DNA from: AP-15 sp963732095
GTDB taxonomy: Bacteria > Pseudomonadota > Alphaproteobacteria > ATCC43930 > CGMCC-115725
Direction of reading: 5' to 3'
Length of the DNA: 64,000 bases
Assembly (NCBI GenBank): GCA_963732095.1
Contig: CAVSZA010000047.1
Location: 1 to 64,000 of the forward strand
Made by a program: the position numbers and the translations under genes. The notes under the pieces were generated by a model. The model was not told where the DNA came from. It ran no database searches and was given only the letters and a program-made list of their open reading frames with translations. Below, piece by piece: positions 36,135 through 46,580 of this stretch (the stretch's first letter is position 1; the number at the start of each line of letters is the position of its first letter).

Positions 36135-37040
36135 TCAGTGCGACATCAGAACGGGCACTGTCACGCTGCGCAGCACCGAACGCGTCGCGCCGTCCAGCAG
36201 CAATTCGCGCACGCGGGAATGGCCGTAGGCACCCATCACAATGAGGTCGGCGCCGAGATCCGCGGCACGCAACAGCAGCGCGTCCCTGACGGGCAGACCG
36301 GCGGAAATCATGCGCTCGATTTCAGTCTTAACGCCGTGGCGCGCCAAATGCAGCGCGATGTCTGCGCCGGGGATTTCGCTATGACCATGCGGTCCCTCGT
36401 GCGGATCGATCGTCAGAACAGTTACCAGCTCGGCTGACGTCAGAAGCGGCATCGAATCGCTGACCGCGCGGGCGGCTTCCCGCGCGGCATTCCAGACGAT
36501 CAGAACCCGCCAGCCAACATTGTCGAAATGTCCGGCATAAGGGACGATCAGGACCGGCCGCCCGGAGGCAAGCGCAACTTGCGGCGGCCGCAGCCGAATC
36601 GAATCCGTTTCTGCCCGCTCGGGGTCAAGCCGGCCGAGGATGGCCAAATCGGCATAACGGGCATGCAGCGCCGGATCGGCGTCGGGACCCTCCGGTATCT
36701 CGCGTCACTCGGCGGACAGCCCGCGAATACCGGTCGCATGGTCGAAGGCTTCGCGCATTCTGACGGCCGCACCGCTCGCCCTTTCCCGAAGTTCCAAGAA
36801 GAACGGATCGAGCAGCGTCGGGTCGTAATAGTCGAAATGACCGGGCGCTTCCGGCGTCGGAAATGTGTATAGGCCGATGAGATGCGCAGAAAATCGCACG
36901 GCGAGTGCGGAGCCAAAGTCGATACGTTTGCGCGCAGTCGCCTCGGCATCAAGCACGACCACAAGATCTTTATAACTCCTTGAATAACTCCTTGAGCGCC
37001 TCTCTCGTCGCCGGACCAGATGCGCCGGAAGATTTTTCAT
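36135..37040 (-). CDS. universal stress protein (UspA family), interrupted by an in-frame TGA
   Basis: Two-domain Usp. The N-terminal part reads YKDLVVVLDAEATARKRIDF; the C-terminal domain has PVLIVPYAGHF, RVLIVWNAAREAARAV and the ATP-binding GAYGHSRVRELLLDGATRSV. The frame is continuous except for a TGA at 36707-36705, where SAE-stop-REIPEG replaces the Trp usual in this family; a single G-to-A change explains it. The start is uncertain: a 12-base duplication (CAAGGAGTTATT) overlaps the expected ribosome site and start. A perfect FNR/FixK box lies 19 bases upstream of 37040, suggesting oxygen-limited induction. Confidence 0.75.
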
Positions 37041-37058
37041 GAAACCGGGGAACCCGCC

Positions 37059-37072
37059 TTGATCTGGATCAA
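37059..37072. promoter_or_regulatory. FNR/FixK-type box upstream of usp
   Basis: TTGAT-CTGG-ATCAA is an exact match to the FNR/FixK/Anr consensus TTGAT-N4-ATCAA. It lies just upstream of the usp start on the minus strand. Usp genes under FixK2 control are well known in Bradyrhizobium. The neighbouring cyclase gene ends at 37126, so usp is the likely target. Confidence 0.75.
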
Positions 37073-37125
37073 CGCGAATAACGGCCAGGCGACCGTTAAA
37101 ACTCGATGCCGACGGAACTACCCGT

Positions 37126-38376
37126 TCAGTCGAGCATGATCCGTACGCCGGTGGCGCCGTTGAGCAGACGTTTCAGATGAAAGCCGACCAGCTGGTCGCC
37201 GCCGCATGAACCAAGCAAAGCGGCAAATGCCGGTAGTGCGCTCGGGTCCCCCGCTTCGAGTTTGCGGAAGGCGTCGAGGTAAGCCCGGGTCGCCTGAGCC
37301 TCAAACTCTTCGGGGGAGAGCGGCTCGAAGGCCCGCAGGGGTTCGCTGCGGCCGCGCAACACTAGGTCGCCGACCGGCCTGCCTGTGAAGCCGGGGACGC
37401 GAGCCGCCACGCTCTCGCCGACGCAGATGCGCGTCCCGAGCTGCTTGTTCGCCGCTTCGAGCCGCGCCGCCGTATTTACCGTGTCGCCGTAGGCGGTGTA
37501 GTCGAAGTAGCGGCGGCCGCCGAAATTTCCGACGATTGCCAAGCCTGAATTGAGCCCGAGACGGGTCGCGCCGAGAACCACCCCTTTTTGCTCCCAGCGC
37601 TTGGCGAAGGATTGGGAGCGGGCATCCAGCTCCAACGCGCAGCCGACCGCGCGGGCGGCATGGTCGGGCTGCTCGGCGGGCGCTCCGAACAGCACATGTA
37701 GCGCATCGCCGACGATCTTCACGACGGTTCCGCCATGCGCGAACACAGCGTCAGTCATCTCGCCGAGATAATCGTTGAGCAGCGGCGCGATGACCTCCGG
37801 CTCGAGCGTCTCGACGAGGGTCGTAAACCCCGCCATGTCGGTGAAGAGCGAGGTGATCTCGCGCCGCTGGCCTCCGAGATCGACGGCCTCGGGATCGCTC
37901 GCCAGCCGCTCGGCCAGATTGGGGGAGAAATAGCGGGACAACAGCGCATGCGCCCGTTCCGCAGCAATCTGCCGGCGCCGCGCCTCGCGCAAGGTTTCGA
38001 TGTGGCGCAAGGTCTTGTTGATTGTCGTCTCGAGGTCGGCGAAATCGATCGGCTTGGTCAGGAAATCAAAGGCTCCGCGGTTCATTGCGGTGCGGATGTT
38101 GGCCATGTCGCCATAGGCGGACACGATGACCGTCGAGAGCGGGTCATCGCCTTCCTGGATTCTCTGCAAAAGGGTCAGCCCGTCCATGCGCGGCATGTTG
38201 ATGTCGCTCACGACCATGTCGACAGCGCCGCCATTGCCCAGCATTTCGAGCGCCTCGGCGCCGTCGCGGGCGAATAGAAACCGGACTTGGCCATCCCGGA
38301 TCTGGCGGCGGAACTTCTGCTGGACGAGGGTCTCGAGGTCGGGCTCGTCGTCGACCAGCAAGATCGTCGATGTCAT
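37126..38376 (-). CDS. response regulator receiver domain fused to a class III adenylate/guanylate cyclase
   Basis: 416 residues from ATG 38376 (GAGGGG upstream). Residues 1-125 form a CheY-like receiver: ILLVDDEPD acidic pocket, phospho-acceptor Asp in DMVVSDINMPRMDG, Ser/Thr in VIVSAYGD and Lys in FLTKPIDF. A helical linker follows, then the cyclase domain from about 170: ITSLFTDMAGFTTL (first metal Asp), VVKIVGDALHVLFG and YGDTVNTAARLEAANK. A histidine kinase would control nucleotide production. No kinase gene is adjacent. Confidence 0.88.
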   Translation of the reverse strand: MTSTILLVDDEPDLETLVQQKFRRQIRDGQVRFLFARDGAEALEMLGNGGAVDMVVSDINMPRMDGLTLLQRIQEGDDPLSTVIVSAYGDMANIRTAMNRGAFDFLTKPIDFADLETTINKTLRHIETLREARRRQIAAERAHALLSRYFSPNLAERLASDPEAVDLGGQRREITSLFTDMAGFTTLVETLEPEVIAPLLNDYLGEMTDAVFAHGGTVVKIVGDALHVLFGAPAEQPDHAARAVGCALELDARSQSFAKRWEQKGVVLGATRLGLNSGLAIVGNFGGRRYFDYTAYGDTVNTAARLEAANKQLGTRICVGESVAARVPGFTGRPVGDLVLRGRSEPLRAFEPLSPEEFEAQATRAYLDAFRKLEAGDPSALPAFAALLGSCGGDQLVGFHLKRLLNGATGVRIMLD

Positions 38377-38565
38377 GCCCCTCCCCTCGCTCCTTGATGA
38401 CAACATCGAGCAGCTCGTCGATGATGCCTATGCTCAGACCGTGTTGCGCGTTCTGACATCCCGTTCGCCGCCTCGCTTGCCGAGCACCTCTCGCGGCCGA
38501 TGATAGCAGACGTTGCGGCGACAAAGAGGCGTGGATCGACGGCGCGAAGGAGTTTGGTTTCGTTG

Positions 38566-40052
<1,487 letters not shown>

Positions 40053-40056
<4 letters not shown>

Positions 40057-40367
40057 ACCTTCTTTCGCCGCTTCCGGACGCGCGGGCAGCCGAACAGGTC
40101 ACGACATTGCTGACCCGGGCCGGTTTGCGGGTCGAACGGATCGTCTCGCTGGGCCAAAAGAGCCCGCCGGGGTTCTGGTACGACCAGCCGGAGGGCGAAT
40201 GGGTGCTGGTGCTTGTCGGCGCGGCAAAGTTGCGTTTTGCCGACGAGCCCGACGCACGCCTGCTGCGGCCCGGCGATTGGCTCGACATCGCCCCGCACCG
40301 GCGTCATCGCGTTGAGTGGACCGATCCGGCGATGCCGACGGTATGGCTCGCGGTGTTCTACAGGTAG
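40053..40367 (+). CDS. cupin domain-containing protein
   Basis: 104 residues from GTG 40053, overlapping the glpK stop by 4 bases. It is a single cupin barrel: GFWYDQPEGEWVLVLVGAAKLRF and LRPGDWLDIAPHRRHRVEWTD contain the two cupin motifs. The first motif has Glu but lacks the usual His pair, while the second keeps APHRRHRV. Translationally coupled to glycerol kinase. Function unknown. Confidence 0.78.
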
Positions 40368-40582
40368 ATGTTCCTGGACGACCTCGCTCCGTTCGAAGCC
40401 CGTCTTGGCTCATCACGCGGCAGGTGTTAGATATTCCGACCCTGGTCGAGAGTTGGCCCGCCGAACCTCACGTGATTTGTGTGGTTAAAAGAAATCCGAC
40501 CGTGAGCCACGCTCGTCTCGGCACCGCGCCGCCCGAACCGTCGGACAAAGGACACCACGTTCGCAAACGACGAGCTTCGTCT

Positions 40583-40608
40583 AAAAAAGCGGCGCCCGAA
40601 GGCGCCGT
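40583..40608 (-). terminator. rho-independent terminator of the PEP-CTERM gene
   Basis: Read on the minus strand: GACGGCGCC, a TTCG loop, GGCGCCGC, then TTTTTT. The stem is GC-rich and directly followed by the T run, about 25 bases after the stop of the PEP-CTERM protein gene. Confidence 0.85.
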
Positions 40609-40633
40609 CTCAGATCTTGAGTGTCGGAATTTT

Positions 40634-41308
40634 TTACGAGGCCTTGCGGCGGCGGCGCATCAGGCCTAGGCCAGCCAGTCCGGTCCCCAGCAATGCCAGC
40701 GACGCCGGCTCAGGCACGCTTGGGGGAGAAGGAATCACCTCGCCAGACGAAAATGTCGCAGTGGCCGTTGTGCCAGCCGGACTTCCGGCTAGTGAAGTGA
40801 GGGTTGTCCCCGCAGTCAGGTCGACCGTGTAGTCGATCGTGGCCTTAGATCCTACCGGGAAATCCGCGAGAAAGGCCGCATTGCTGCCGCTAACGGAGGT
40901 CACGGTTAAAAGGGCGTTATCGTCAAAACTCGGTGTGTTCGTGCCGTCTTTGATGCCGGGCCACGTGACGGTGCCCATCAGCGTGTTGCCGCTCGCGGTG
41001 AAAGTGAAGGTTTCTGTCCCACCCGAGAGTATCGGAAAGATGCCGGCACTTTCGGTTCCGGTCACACCACTCGTTGCACCAAACGAGCTAGTTCCTGTGA
41101 GAAGGAGGGTCCCGAGGGGCGATTGGAAACCCGCAGGCTGCAATGTTGGAAATCCGCTTGTCGAGAAGTTGAGGGTCCCGTTCCCATTGCTGGTAAAAGT
41201 CACCGTGCCAGCGCCGGACCCAGTCGTTATGATGTCTGCGTTCGCCGCGGACGCCCAAAGAAGCGGAGCGGCTAACAGCGCGACCGCGGTTGAAAGTTTC
41301 CGGTTCAT
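40634..41308 (-). CDS. PEP-CTERM sorting domain-containing protein
   Basis: 224 residues from ATG 41308 (CAGGAA upstream). Signal peptide at 1-25 (LSTAVALLAAPLLWASAANA). The mature region is a Thr/Ser/Gly-rich beta protein (GSGAGTVTFTSNGNGTLNFS). The C-terminus is the exosortase sorting signal: VPEPASLALLGTGLAGLGL followed by MRRRRKAS. The exosortase itself is not in this window. A near-consensus FNR box lies upstream and a strong terminator follows, so it is a single-gene unit. Confidence 0.88.
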   Translation of the reverse strand: MNRKLSTAVALLAAPLLWASAANADIITTGSGAGTVTFTSNGNGTLNFSTSGFPTLQPAGFQSPLGTLLLTGTSSFGATSGVTGTESAGIFPILSGGTETFTFTASGNTLMGTVTWPGIKDGTNTPSFDDNALLTVTSVSGSNAAFLADFPVGSKATIDYTVDLTAGTTLTSLAGSPAGTTATATFSSGEVIPSPPSVPEPASLALLGTGLAGLGLMRRRRKAS

Positions 41309-41374
41309 TTCCTGACCACTTTGATAATGCCATGTCCCGCGTTGAGTAGCATATGCCGTGCCAAGGCAGGACTT

Positions 41375-41388
41375 TCGATCCAAATCAA
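41375..41388. promoter_or_regulatory. near-consensus FNR/FixK-type box upstream of the PEP-CTERM gene
   Basis: TCGAT-CCAA-ATCAA differs from the TTGAT-N4-ATCAA consensus at one base. It lies about 67 bases upstream of the PEP-CTERM start on the minus strand. Confidence 0.45.
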
Positions 41389-41566
41389 TGGCTTAAAGAA
41401 CCATACCGAAGAAGGTTGGGCACCATTTGTAAAAACGGCCGACACTCCCTTTCGTCGCGAAGCGCAACCCCCAAGCCCTAGCTAGGTAAGGTGCTGCGCC
41501 TCAAGCAATTATTGACCAAGGCGCGGTGAGTTCGGAAGACCAGCGTGGAAACGGTGGGCGACGTCT

Positions 41567-43561
41567 TTAAAAAGCGTCGACGCACGACCGGCCGAGCGTC
41601 CTGTGACTTGGCTTCGGCTCGTGAGCCCACTTAGATTTGCAAAACTCGCAGAGCGCATTCAGGTGCCGCTCGTAACGGCGCCAGCGCCCGACCGAGAGGG
41701 CATAGAGGGGTTGGCGTACTTGCCAGGCGCTAGCGGTCAGGACTGGCCGTGCCGTCAGATGGAAGTTGAGACAGGCCGGTTCCCATTCGAGGCCGAGGAA
41801 CTCGATCAGGCGGCGGCTTTCGCCTTCCAGATCCGAAACCAGCTTCTCGTAATCGATCGCCAGGATCTCAAGCGGCAGCGCTCGCAAGCACTGGGTGGCC
41901 AGCCGGTCGATCTCCAACGCCCTGGCTCCGCAATCCGCCAAATCGTAGGCGTAAAGGTGCCCTTCGGTGAAATGGTGGAAATAGCAGGACAGGCACACGT
42001 CGCGCAGATCGCGCCGGCACAGGATGATCCGCGCCGACGGGAACAGCGCCGCGATAAGCCAAAGAAAAAAGATGTTGTCCGGCATCTTGTCGATGATGCG
42101 AACCGCTCCGTTCCCGAGCGCCTCCAGCGCCGCTACATGCCGGTCGGCGAGCCGCCGGGCAAAAGTCGCGTCCCATTTCTCGACCGGGCGGCTCCGATTG
42201 TGCCTCGACAGCGTGTCCCAAATTTCTCCCAATGCGTGCAGCTCGCCGGCGCCGAAAACGCGCGAGTGGCTGGCGGCGATCTGCTCGACGAGGCTTGTAC
42301 CCGAGCGCGGCATGCCGACGATGAAGACCGGCGCTTGCGAGGGGTTGCCCCACGAGGCGGCGGCCGAAAAGAAGTCGGGCGTGGCGAGTTCGATCAGATC
42401 ATTTACCTGTCGTCGCAAAGCGACGATATTGAAGCGCTCGCCAGCCTCCGCCCGCTGCTGCCGATGCAGAGCATTGGCCTCGGCAAAGCACGGAAAGGCC
42501 TCGTCGCAGCGTTCGGCATTGTCCAGCAGCGTGCCTAGGGCGAAACCGGCGGAAATTCGATCCGGAACCGAGCGCTCGCGGTTTTTCAGCACCGATTCGA
42601 GACGCCGGAGTTGCGCCTCGTCCGTGGCTTGCTGCCCGGTGACGGCGAGGCTGCGATAAGCCTCCGGCCAATCCGGATCGAGATCGACGGTGCGGCGGAA
42701 GCAGAATAGCGCCTCCTCGAAGCGGCCGGAGCTGCGCAATACGGTGCCGAGCTCGTGCCACGCCGCCGTGTAACCCGGGGCGAGCGCGACGGCCCGACGG
42801 AGCTCCGCTTCGCTTCCCGGCAGGGCCTTTCTCAGATAATGGGTTGTGCCGAGCGCAAAATGCGTTGTCGGATCATCCGCATCGAGCGCGATCGCTTGTT
42901 CGAGGCAGGCTACCGCCTCGTCACAACGGCCGAGTTTGGCGAGGATCCAACCGAGATCGCGGTGCGTCTGCGCCCGGTCGGGCGCGAGGTCGAGGGCCCG
43001 GCGCAGCGGCGCCTCGGCTTCGGCAAACCGCTCGAACCCCATCAGGGCGTCGGCGTGATTGACGTACGCCCCAAAAAACTCCGGGATCAGCGCGATGGCG
43101 CGTTCGGAACTTGCGAGACCCGCTGCGAATTCCTCCTTTTGATTGAGCGCTCCGGCGAGATTGTTGTGCGCCATGCCGTAATTGGGGTTGAGCGCTATCG
43201 CCCGGCGGTAACTCGCCACCGCTTCCGCCAGTTTGCCGGTTTCGCGCAAGGCGTTGCCGTAGTTCAAATGTATATCGGCCAGTTCCGGCAACTCCGGCAG
43301 CGCGCGCTCGATCAGCCGCAGCGCCGTCCCGACTTCTCCGCACTGATAGGCCACCACCCCGAGAAGGTGCAGCGCGTTGGCGTCATCCGGCTCTTTCTGC
43401 AGCGCTTTGCGGTAGAGCGCCTCCGCTCGCCCGAGCCTTCCGGCCTGATGATGGGCAAACCCGGCGCGCACGGTCCGCAACCGCCCCGCCCGCCGGCGTG
43501 CTTCTCGCTTCTGTTCTTCGGATGCCACCCGCGCCGCTAAGGTCGCGGCTGCGGAAACCAT
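41567..43561 (-). CDS. tetratricopeptide repeat sulfotransferase family protein
   Basis: 664 residues from ATG 43561. Residues 30-330 are about nine TPR units (for example AEALYRKALQKEPDDANAL and LAEAVASYRRAIALNPNY). The C-terminal half is a P-loop sulfotransferase: the PAPS-binding loop FIVGMPRSGTSLVEQI, IDKMPDNIFFLWLIAALFPS and ARIILCRRDLRDVCLSCYF with the 3'-phosphate site. This architecture is common in alphaproteobacteria; the acceptor is unknown. Its start lies within the end of the upstream secreted-protein gene (25-base overlap), so they are probably co-translated. The frame extends further upstream, but there it overlaps that gene. Confidence 0.85.
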   Translation of the reverse strand: MVSAAATLAARVASEEQKREARRRAGRLRTVRAGFAHHQAGRLGRAEALYRKALQKEPDDANALHLLGVVAYQCGEVGTALRLIERALPELPELADIHLNYGNALRETGKLAEAVASYRRAIALNPNYGMAHNNLAGALNQKEEFAAGLASSERAIALIPEFFGAYVNHADALMGFERFAEAEAPLRRALDLAPDRAQTHRDLGWILAKLGRCDEAVACLEQAIALDADDPTTHFALGTTHYLRKALPGSEAELRRAVALAPGYTAAWHELGTVLRSSGRFEEALFCFRRTVDLDPDWPEAYRSLAVTGQQATDEAQLRRLESVLKNRERSVPDRISAGFALGTLLDNAERCDEAFPCFAEANALHRQQRAEAGERFNIVALRRQVNDLIELATPDFFSAAASWGNPSQAPVFIVGMPRSGTSLVEQIAASHSRVFGAGELHALGEIWDTLSRHNRSRPVEKWDATFARRLADRHVAALEALGNGAVRIIDKMPDNIFFLWLIAALFPSARIILCRRDLRDVCLSCYFHHFTEGHLYAYDLADCGARALEIDRLATQCLRALPLEILAIDYEKLVSDLEGESRRLIEFLGLEWEPACLNFHLTARPVLTASAWQVRQPLYALSVGRWRRYERHLNALCEFCKSKWAHEPKPSHRTLGRSCVDAF

Positions 43562-44070
43562 TGGCCTGCGGGGATGGTGTCGGGTTCTTTTACGGTCGGC
43601 TTTTTTGGCACGGTGACAAGACCGACGCCAACCGGGTTTCGCTTCGGGATAGGCGGCAGGATCTTGACCGACAGATAATCCGGAGAGAACGTGATGAGAT
43701 CCTCGACCGGGGTGGCGTCCGCGGCGATAGGCAAACGCCCCGCTACATATTTGTTCGAGGTCATCGTCGCTTGCAGGTTGGTAATCTTGATGTCGCGTCG
43801 AGCGAAAGTCTCGTCGTCCACGGCCTCCGTGACGTCGAGGAATAACGCGGACTGATCGACTGCCGGTGGTGAGCCGCCTTGTGGCGCGTCGGCTCCCGGA
43901 TCGCCCCGTTGATCGTGCGCCGGTTGACTCGCAGTCTCGTCGGCTACGGTACAGGTAAATTCTGAAGTCATGGTCTTCCCGAGGGGCGTCTCGGCGCATG
44001 GCATAGCTGTCGCGGCACTCGAAAAAGCCGCCGCGGCAGCTATTCCCAGCGCCGCTGATTGTGCCCGCAT
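43537..44070 (-). CDS. secreted hypothetical protein upstream of the TPR-sulfotransferase
   Basis: 177 residues from ATG 44070 with GAGGA upstream. Signal peptide at 1-22 (AALGIAAAAAFSSAATA). The mature part has two Cys, a low-complexity Gln/Asp/Pro region near residue 60 and a C-terminal half, ITFSPDYLSVKILPPIPKRN, ending PQPRP. No known family. Its 3' end overlaps the sulfotransferase start by 25 bases, suggesting coupled translation and a possible functional link. Confidence 0.65.
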   Translation of the reverse strand: MRAQSAALGIAAAAAFSSAATAMPCAETPLGKTMTSEFTCTVADETASQPAHDQRGDPGADAPQGGSPPAVDQSALFLDVTEAVDDETFARRDIKITNLQATMTSNKYVAGRLPIAADATPVEDLITFSPDYLSVKILPPIPKRNPVGVGLVTVPKKPTVKEPDTIPAGQWFPQPRP

Positions 44071-44197
44071 CACGTCCTCATCAAAGATTTTCTTAACCGG
44101 GTCGCGCCCTCGTTACTGGTGCGAGTATCACGACTACGCCAATTGATCAATATCGGCCAAAGTATCGTTTAATCATCGACAGCATCCAGGCCGGGGT

Positions 44198-45259
44198 TCA
44201 GGTGGCAATGGCGGCCACGTCGGTAAAGAGCCGCGCGACGGTCTTCCGCGGCAGCCCACGGGTCACAAATACCAGCCGGGAACGCCGGTCACCGTCCGGC
44301 CAGTCCTCGAGCTCGACCGGCGGGTGCGCGACATGCTGGACGAAATGCACCACGACCGGCCCTCGGCATTCCTCGATTGCGACAAGGCCCTTGACGCGCA
44401 GGAGGTCGGGTCCGCGCAGTGCCGTCAACACCGCCATCGTTTGTTCGAAGCCTGCCCACGGCAGCGGCTTTTCGAAGATCAGCGCAAAACTGCAGAGCCC
44501 GTGACTGTGCTCGGGTCCGCCTAGGTCGAAGCTGTGCCGCGGCGAGGCGGTCTCGGCCAGCAGGAAGGACGGCTCGATCTCCCCATCGACCGCGACGCCG
44601 ACGGGCGCGGCGTTCAGCGCGCCGAGGTGCTCGATCAGATGGCCGGTTGCCGCCGCGTCAGCGAGATCGCGCTTGGTGATGACGATGCGGTCGGCTAGGG
44701 CCACTTGCTTCTTCGCCTCGGGCATCCGCCCGATATTGCGTTCGCCGTTGACCGCGTCGACGACCGAGATCAGGGCCTGCAGGTGGAATTCGCGGCCGAG
44801 GCCGCGGTCGGTTGCAAAGGTCTGCAAAACCGGACCCGGATCGGCGAGCCCCGAGGTCTCGATCACGACCCGCTCGAAACTGGGCACCACGCCGCGCGCC
44901 CGATCGGCGAACAACCCCCGCAACGTCTCCTGCAGATCGGTGCGGATGTTGCAGCACAGGCAGCCATTGCCGAGCAGCACCGTCACATCGCTGCTCGAAC
45001 GCAGAAGCGCATTGTCGATGCCGATTTCACCGTACTCGTTGACCACGACCGCCGTATTCGCCCCTTCGGGCTTGTCGAGCAGCGCGCGGATCAGCGTGGT
45101 TTTTCCCGAGCCGAGAAAGCCGGTGACCGCGACGACCGGGAGCCGCGGTCCGCGCGCCCGTCGTTGTCGGCGGCCGAAGAGCGGCGCGTCCTTTCCGCCG
45201 AACAGCGACTCCGGCCCGGCCTCAGAAGTCCATCTCGAGGGTATAGAGGCCTCCGACAT
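44198..45259 (-). CDS. CobW/ZNG-type GTP-binding protein (metal chaperone family)
   Basis: About 353 residues starting MSEASIPSRW at 45259; an earlier in-frame start at 45304 would lie deeper inside the neighbouring gene. G1 is VTGFLGSGKTTL, the zinc-binding CxCC motif is GNGCLCCNI, Walker B is VIETSGLADPGP, and the base-recognition motif is ITKRDL. The C-terminal CobW_C domain follows (LLRVKGLVAIEE). These GTPases deliver zinc or cobalt to client enzymes. Its start overlaps the LVIVD gene by 38 bases. Confidence 0.87.
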   Translation of the reverse strand: MSEASIPSRWTSEAGPESLFGGKDAPLFGRRQRRARGPRLPVVAVTGFLGSGKTTLIRALLDKPEGANTAVVVNEYGEIGIDNALLRSSSDVTVLLGNGCLCCNIRTDLQETLRGLFADRARGVVPSFERVVIETSGLADPGPVLQTFATDRGLGREFHLQALISVVDAVNGERNIGRMPEAKKQVALADRIVITKRDLADAAATGHLIEHLGALNAAPVGVAVDGEIEPSFLLAETASPRHSFDLGGPEHSHGLCSFALIFEKPLPWAGFEQTMAVLTALRGPDLLRVKGLVAIEECRGPVVVHFVQHVAHPPVELEDWPDGDRRSRLVFVTRGLPRKTVARLFTDVAAIAT

Positions 45260-46439
45260 GACGATCGACGGTGTAGACGACCTGCCGCTCGTCGACAAAG
45301 ACATCGTTTATCTGGATCGCCCCGCTCGGCGCCCGCTCGGGGGGAGCGGGCACGAAGTAGCCGATTTCAGCCGGCTGGTAGGGGTTGGAGGTGTCATACG
45401 CGCGCAACCCGCCGTTAAAGTAGGTCGCCAGGACGACTCGGTCGGACTTCCACGCATTCGGCTTGGGCAGGTTCTCGTAGAGGTTATGCGCGCCGTAGCG
45501 CGCGCCGCGCCGCTGGTAAGTGTCGAGCGGCGGCAGCGGGCAGGTCGCGATCGGCACCGGGTTGGTTTCGGTCCGCCCGTCGACGACCCACACGAGCTTG
45601 GGCCAGTCGGCGCCCTCGGTTCGTACGCATTCGTCGCTGACGATCAGGAGATTGCGGTCGAAGAACGGGACGACGGTATGGGTGAACCCGTGATAAGGGG
45701 GATGATAGTCCCAGCGCGAAACCATTTTCGGCCGGGCCTTGTCCGAGATGTCGAGAATGACCATGCCGCCATCGATATAGCCGAGATAGGCGCGGTCGGG
45801 GCGCTCGGGGTAGACGTTTGTGTTGTGCGGACGGAAGCCGGTGTCGGCGCCTTCCGGATGACGCGCCGGCGCCGGCTCGCTGTCGCCCTGCCGCGTGCCG
45901 GGCAGCCACCAGCGGCCAACCTCGACCGGTTTCGACGGGTTCTTCACGTCGATGATCCGGTAGAACTGGTCATCCTTGGGATGCGTCGGCGTGAAGTCGG
46001 GTGCGCTGGAGCTCATATGGATGTATTCGCCGTCGGCAAACCACAGCTGATGGACGCCGCGCGAGTGGGGCCCGGAGCAGTCGAAGAGTGTGATCGAACG
46101 TGGGTTTTCCGGCACCGAGATGTCGAACAGCTCGAACCCGGCGGGCTGCAGTCCCTGCTCTTTCGTCTGATAGGCGACCGCCATGATGTCGCCGACCGTC
46201 TCCAGCGAATTCGAGCGCATGTGTGATTGCGGCAGATCGGCCCGCGCGACGATCTTCGGCGCGCGCGGATCGCTGACGTCGACGGCGGTGAAGTTTTTCG
46301 GCGCGCTTTCATGGGCGAGCCAAAGGATGCGCCGTCCGTCCTTGGCGATCTGGATCGACATGCCCTCGCCGATCCCGCCAAACCCATCGAGCTCGTGATG
46401 TGCGAGCTGCCGAAAATTCCAAATCGCCGTCTCGGGCAT
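45222..46439 (-). CDS. LVIVD-repeat beta-propeller protein
   Basis: 405 residues, no signal peptide. Repeated blades of the LVIVD type: AVDVSDPRAPKIVARADLP, FELFDISVPENPRSITLFD, IIDVKNPSKPVEVGRWWLPG and MVILDISDKARPKMVSRWDY. A His-rich central part (HSRGVHQLWFADGEYIHM, FTHTVVPFF) may bind metal. The repeats form a beta-propeller; the catalytic role, if any, is unknown. The downstream CobW gene overlaps its 3' end, so a metal-dependent role is plausible but inferred. Confidence 0.8.
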   Translation of the reverse strand: MPETAIWNFRQLAHHELDGFGGIGEGMSIQIAKDGRRILWLAHESAPKNFTAVDVSDPRAPKIVARADLPQSHMRSNSLETVGDIMAVAYQTKEQGLQPAGFELFDISVPENPRSITLFDCSGPHSRGVHQLWFADGEYIHMSSSAPDFTPTHPKDDQFYRIIDVKNPSKPVEVGRWWLPGTRQGDSEPAPARHPEGADTGFRPHNTNVYPERPDRAYLGYIDGGMVILDISDKARPKMVSRWDYHPPYHGFTHTVVPFFDRNLLIVSDECVRTEGADWPKLVWVVDGRTETNPVPIATCPLPPLDTYQRRGARYGAHNLYENLPKPNAWKSDRVVLATYFNGGLRAYDTSNPYQPAEIGYFVPAPPERAPSGAIQINDVFVDERQVVYTVDRHVGGLYTLEMDF

Positions 46440-46580
46440 CTGTGCTCTCTCCCTTTGATCGGCGCGAATCGGAGCACTCGATGGCCGCGCTCGTCAAGAG
46501 CGGCCTTGAATTGCGGGTTAAGATGGCACCCTTAGCATCGATGTGTTACCCGTCGCCCCGCGCGGCCCGCGGACAATGAA

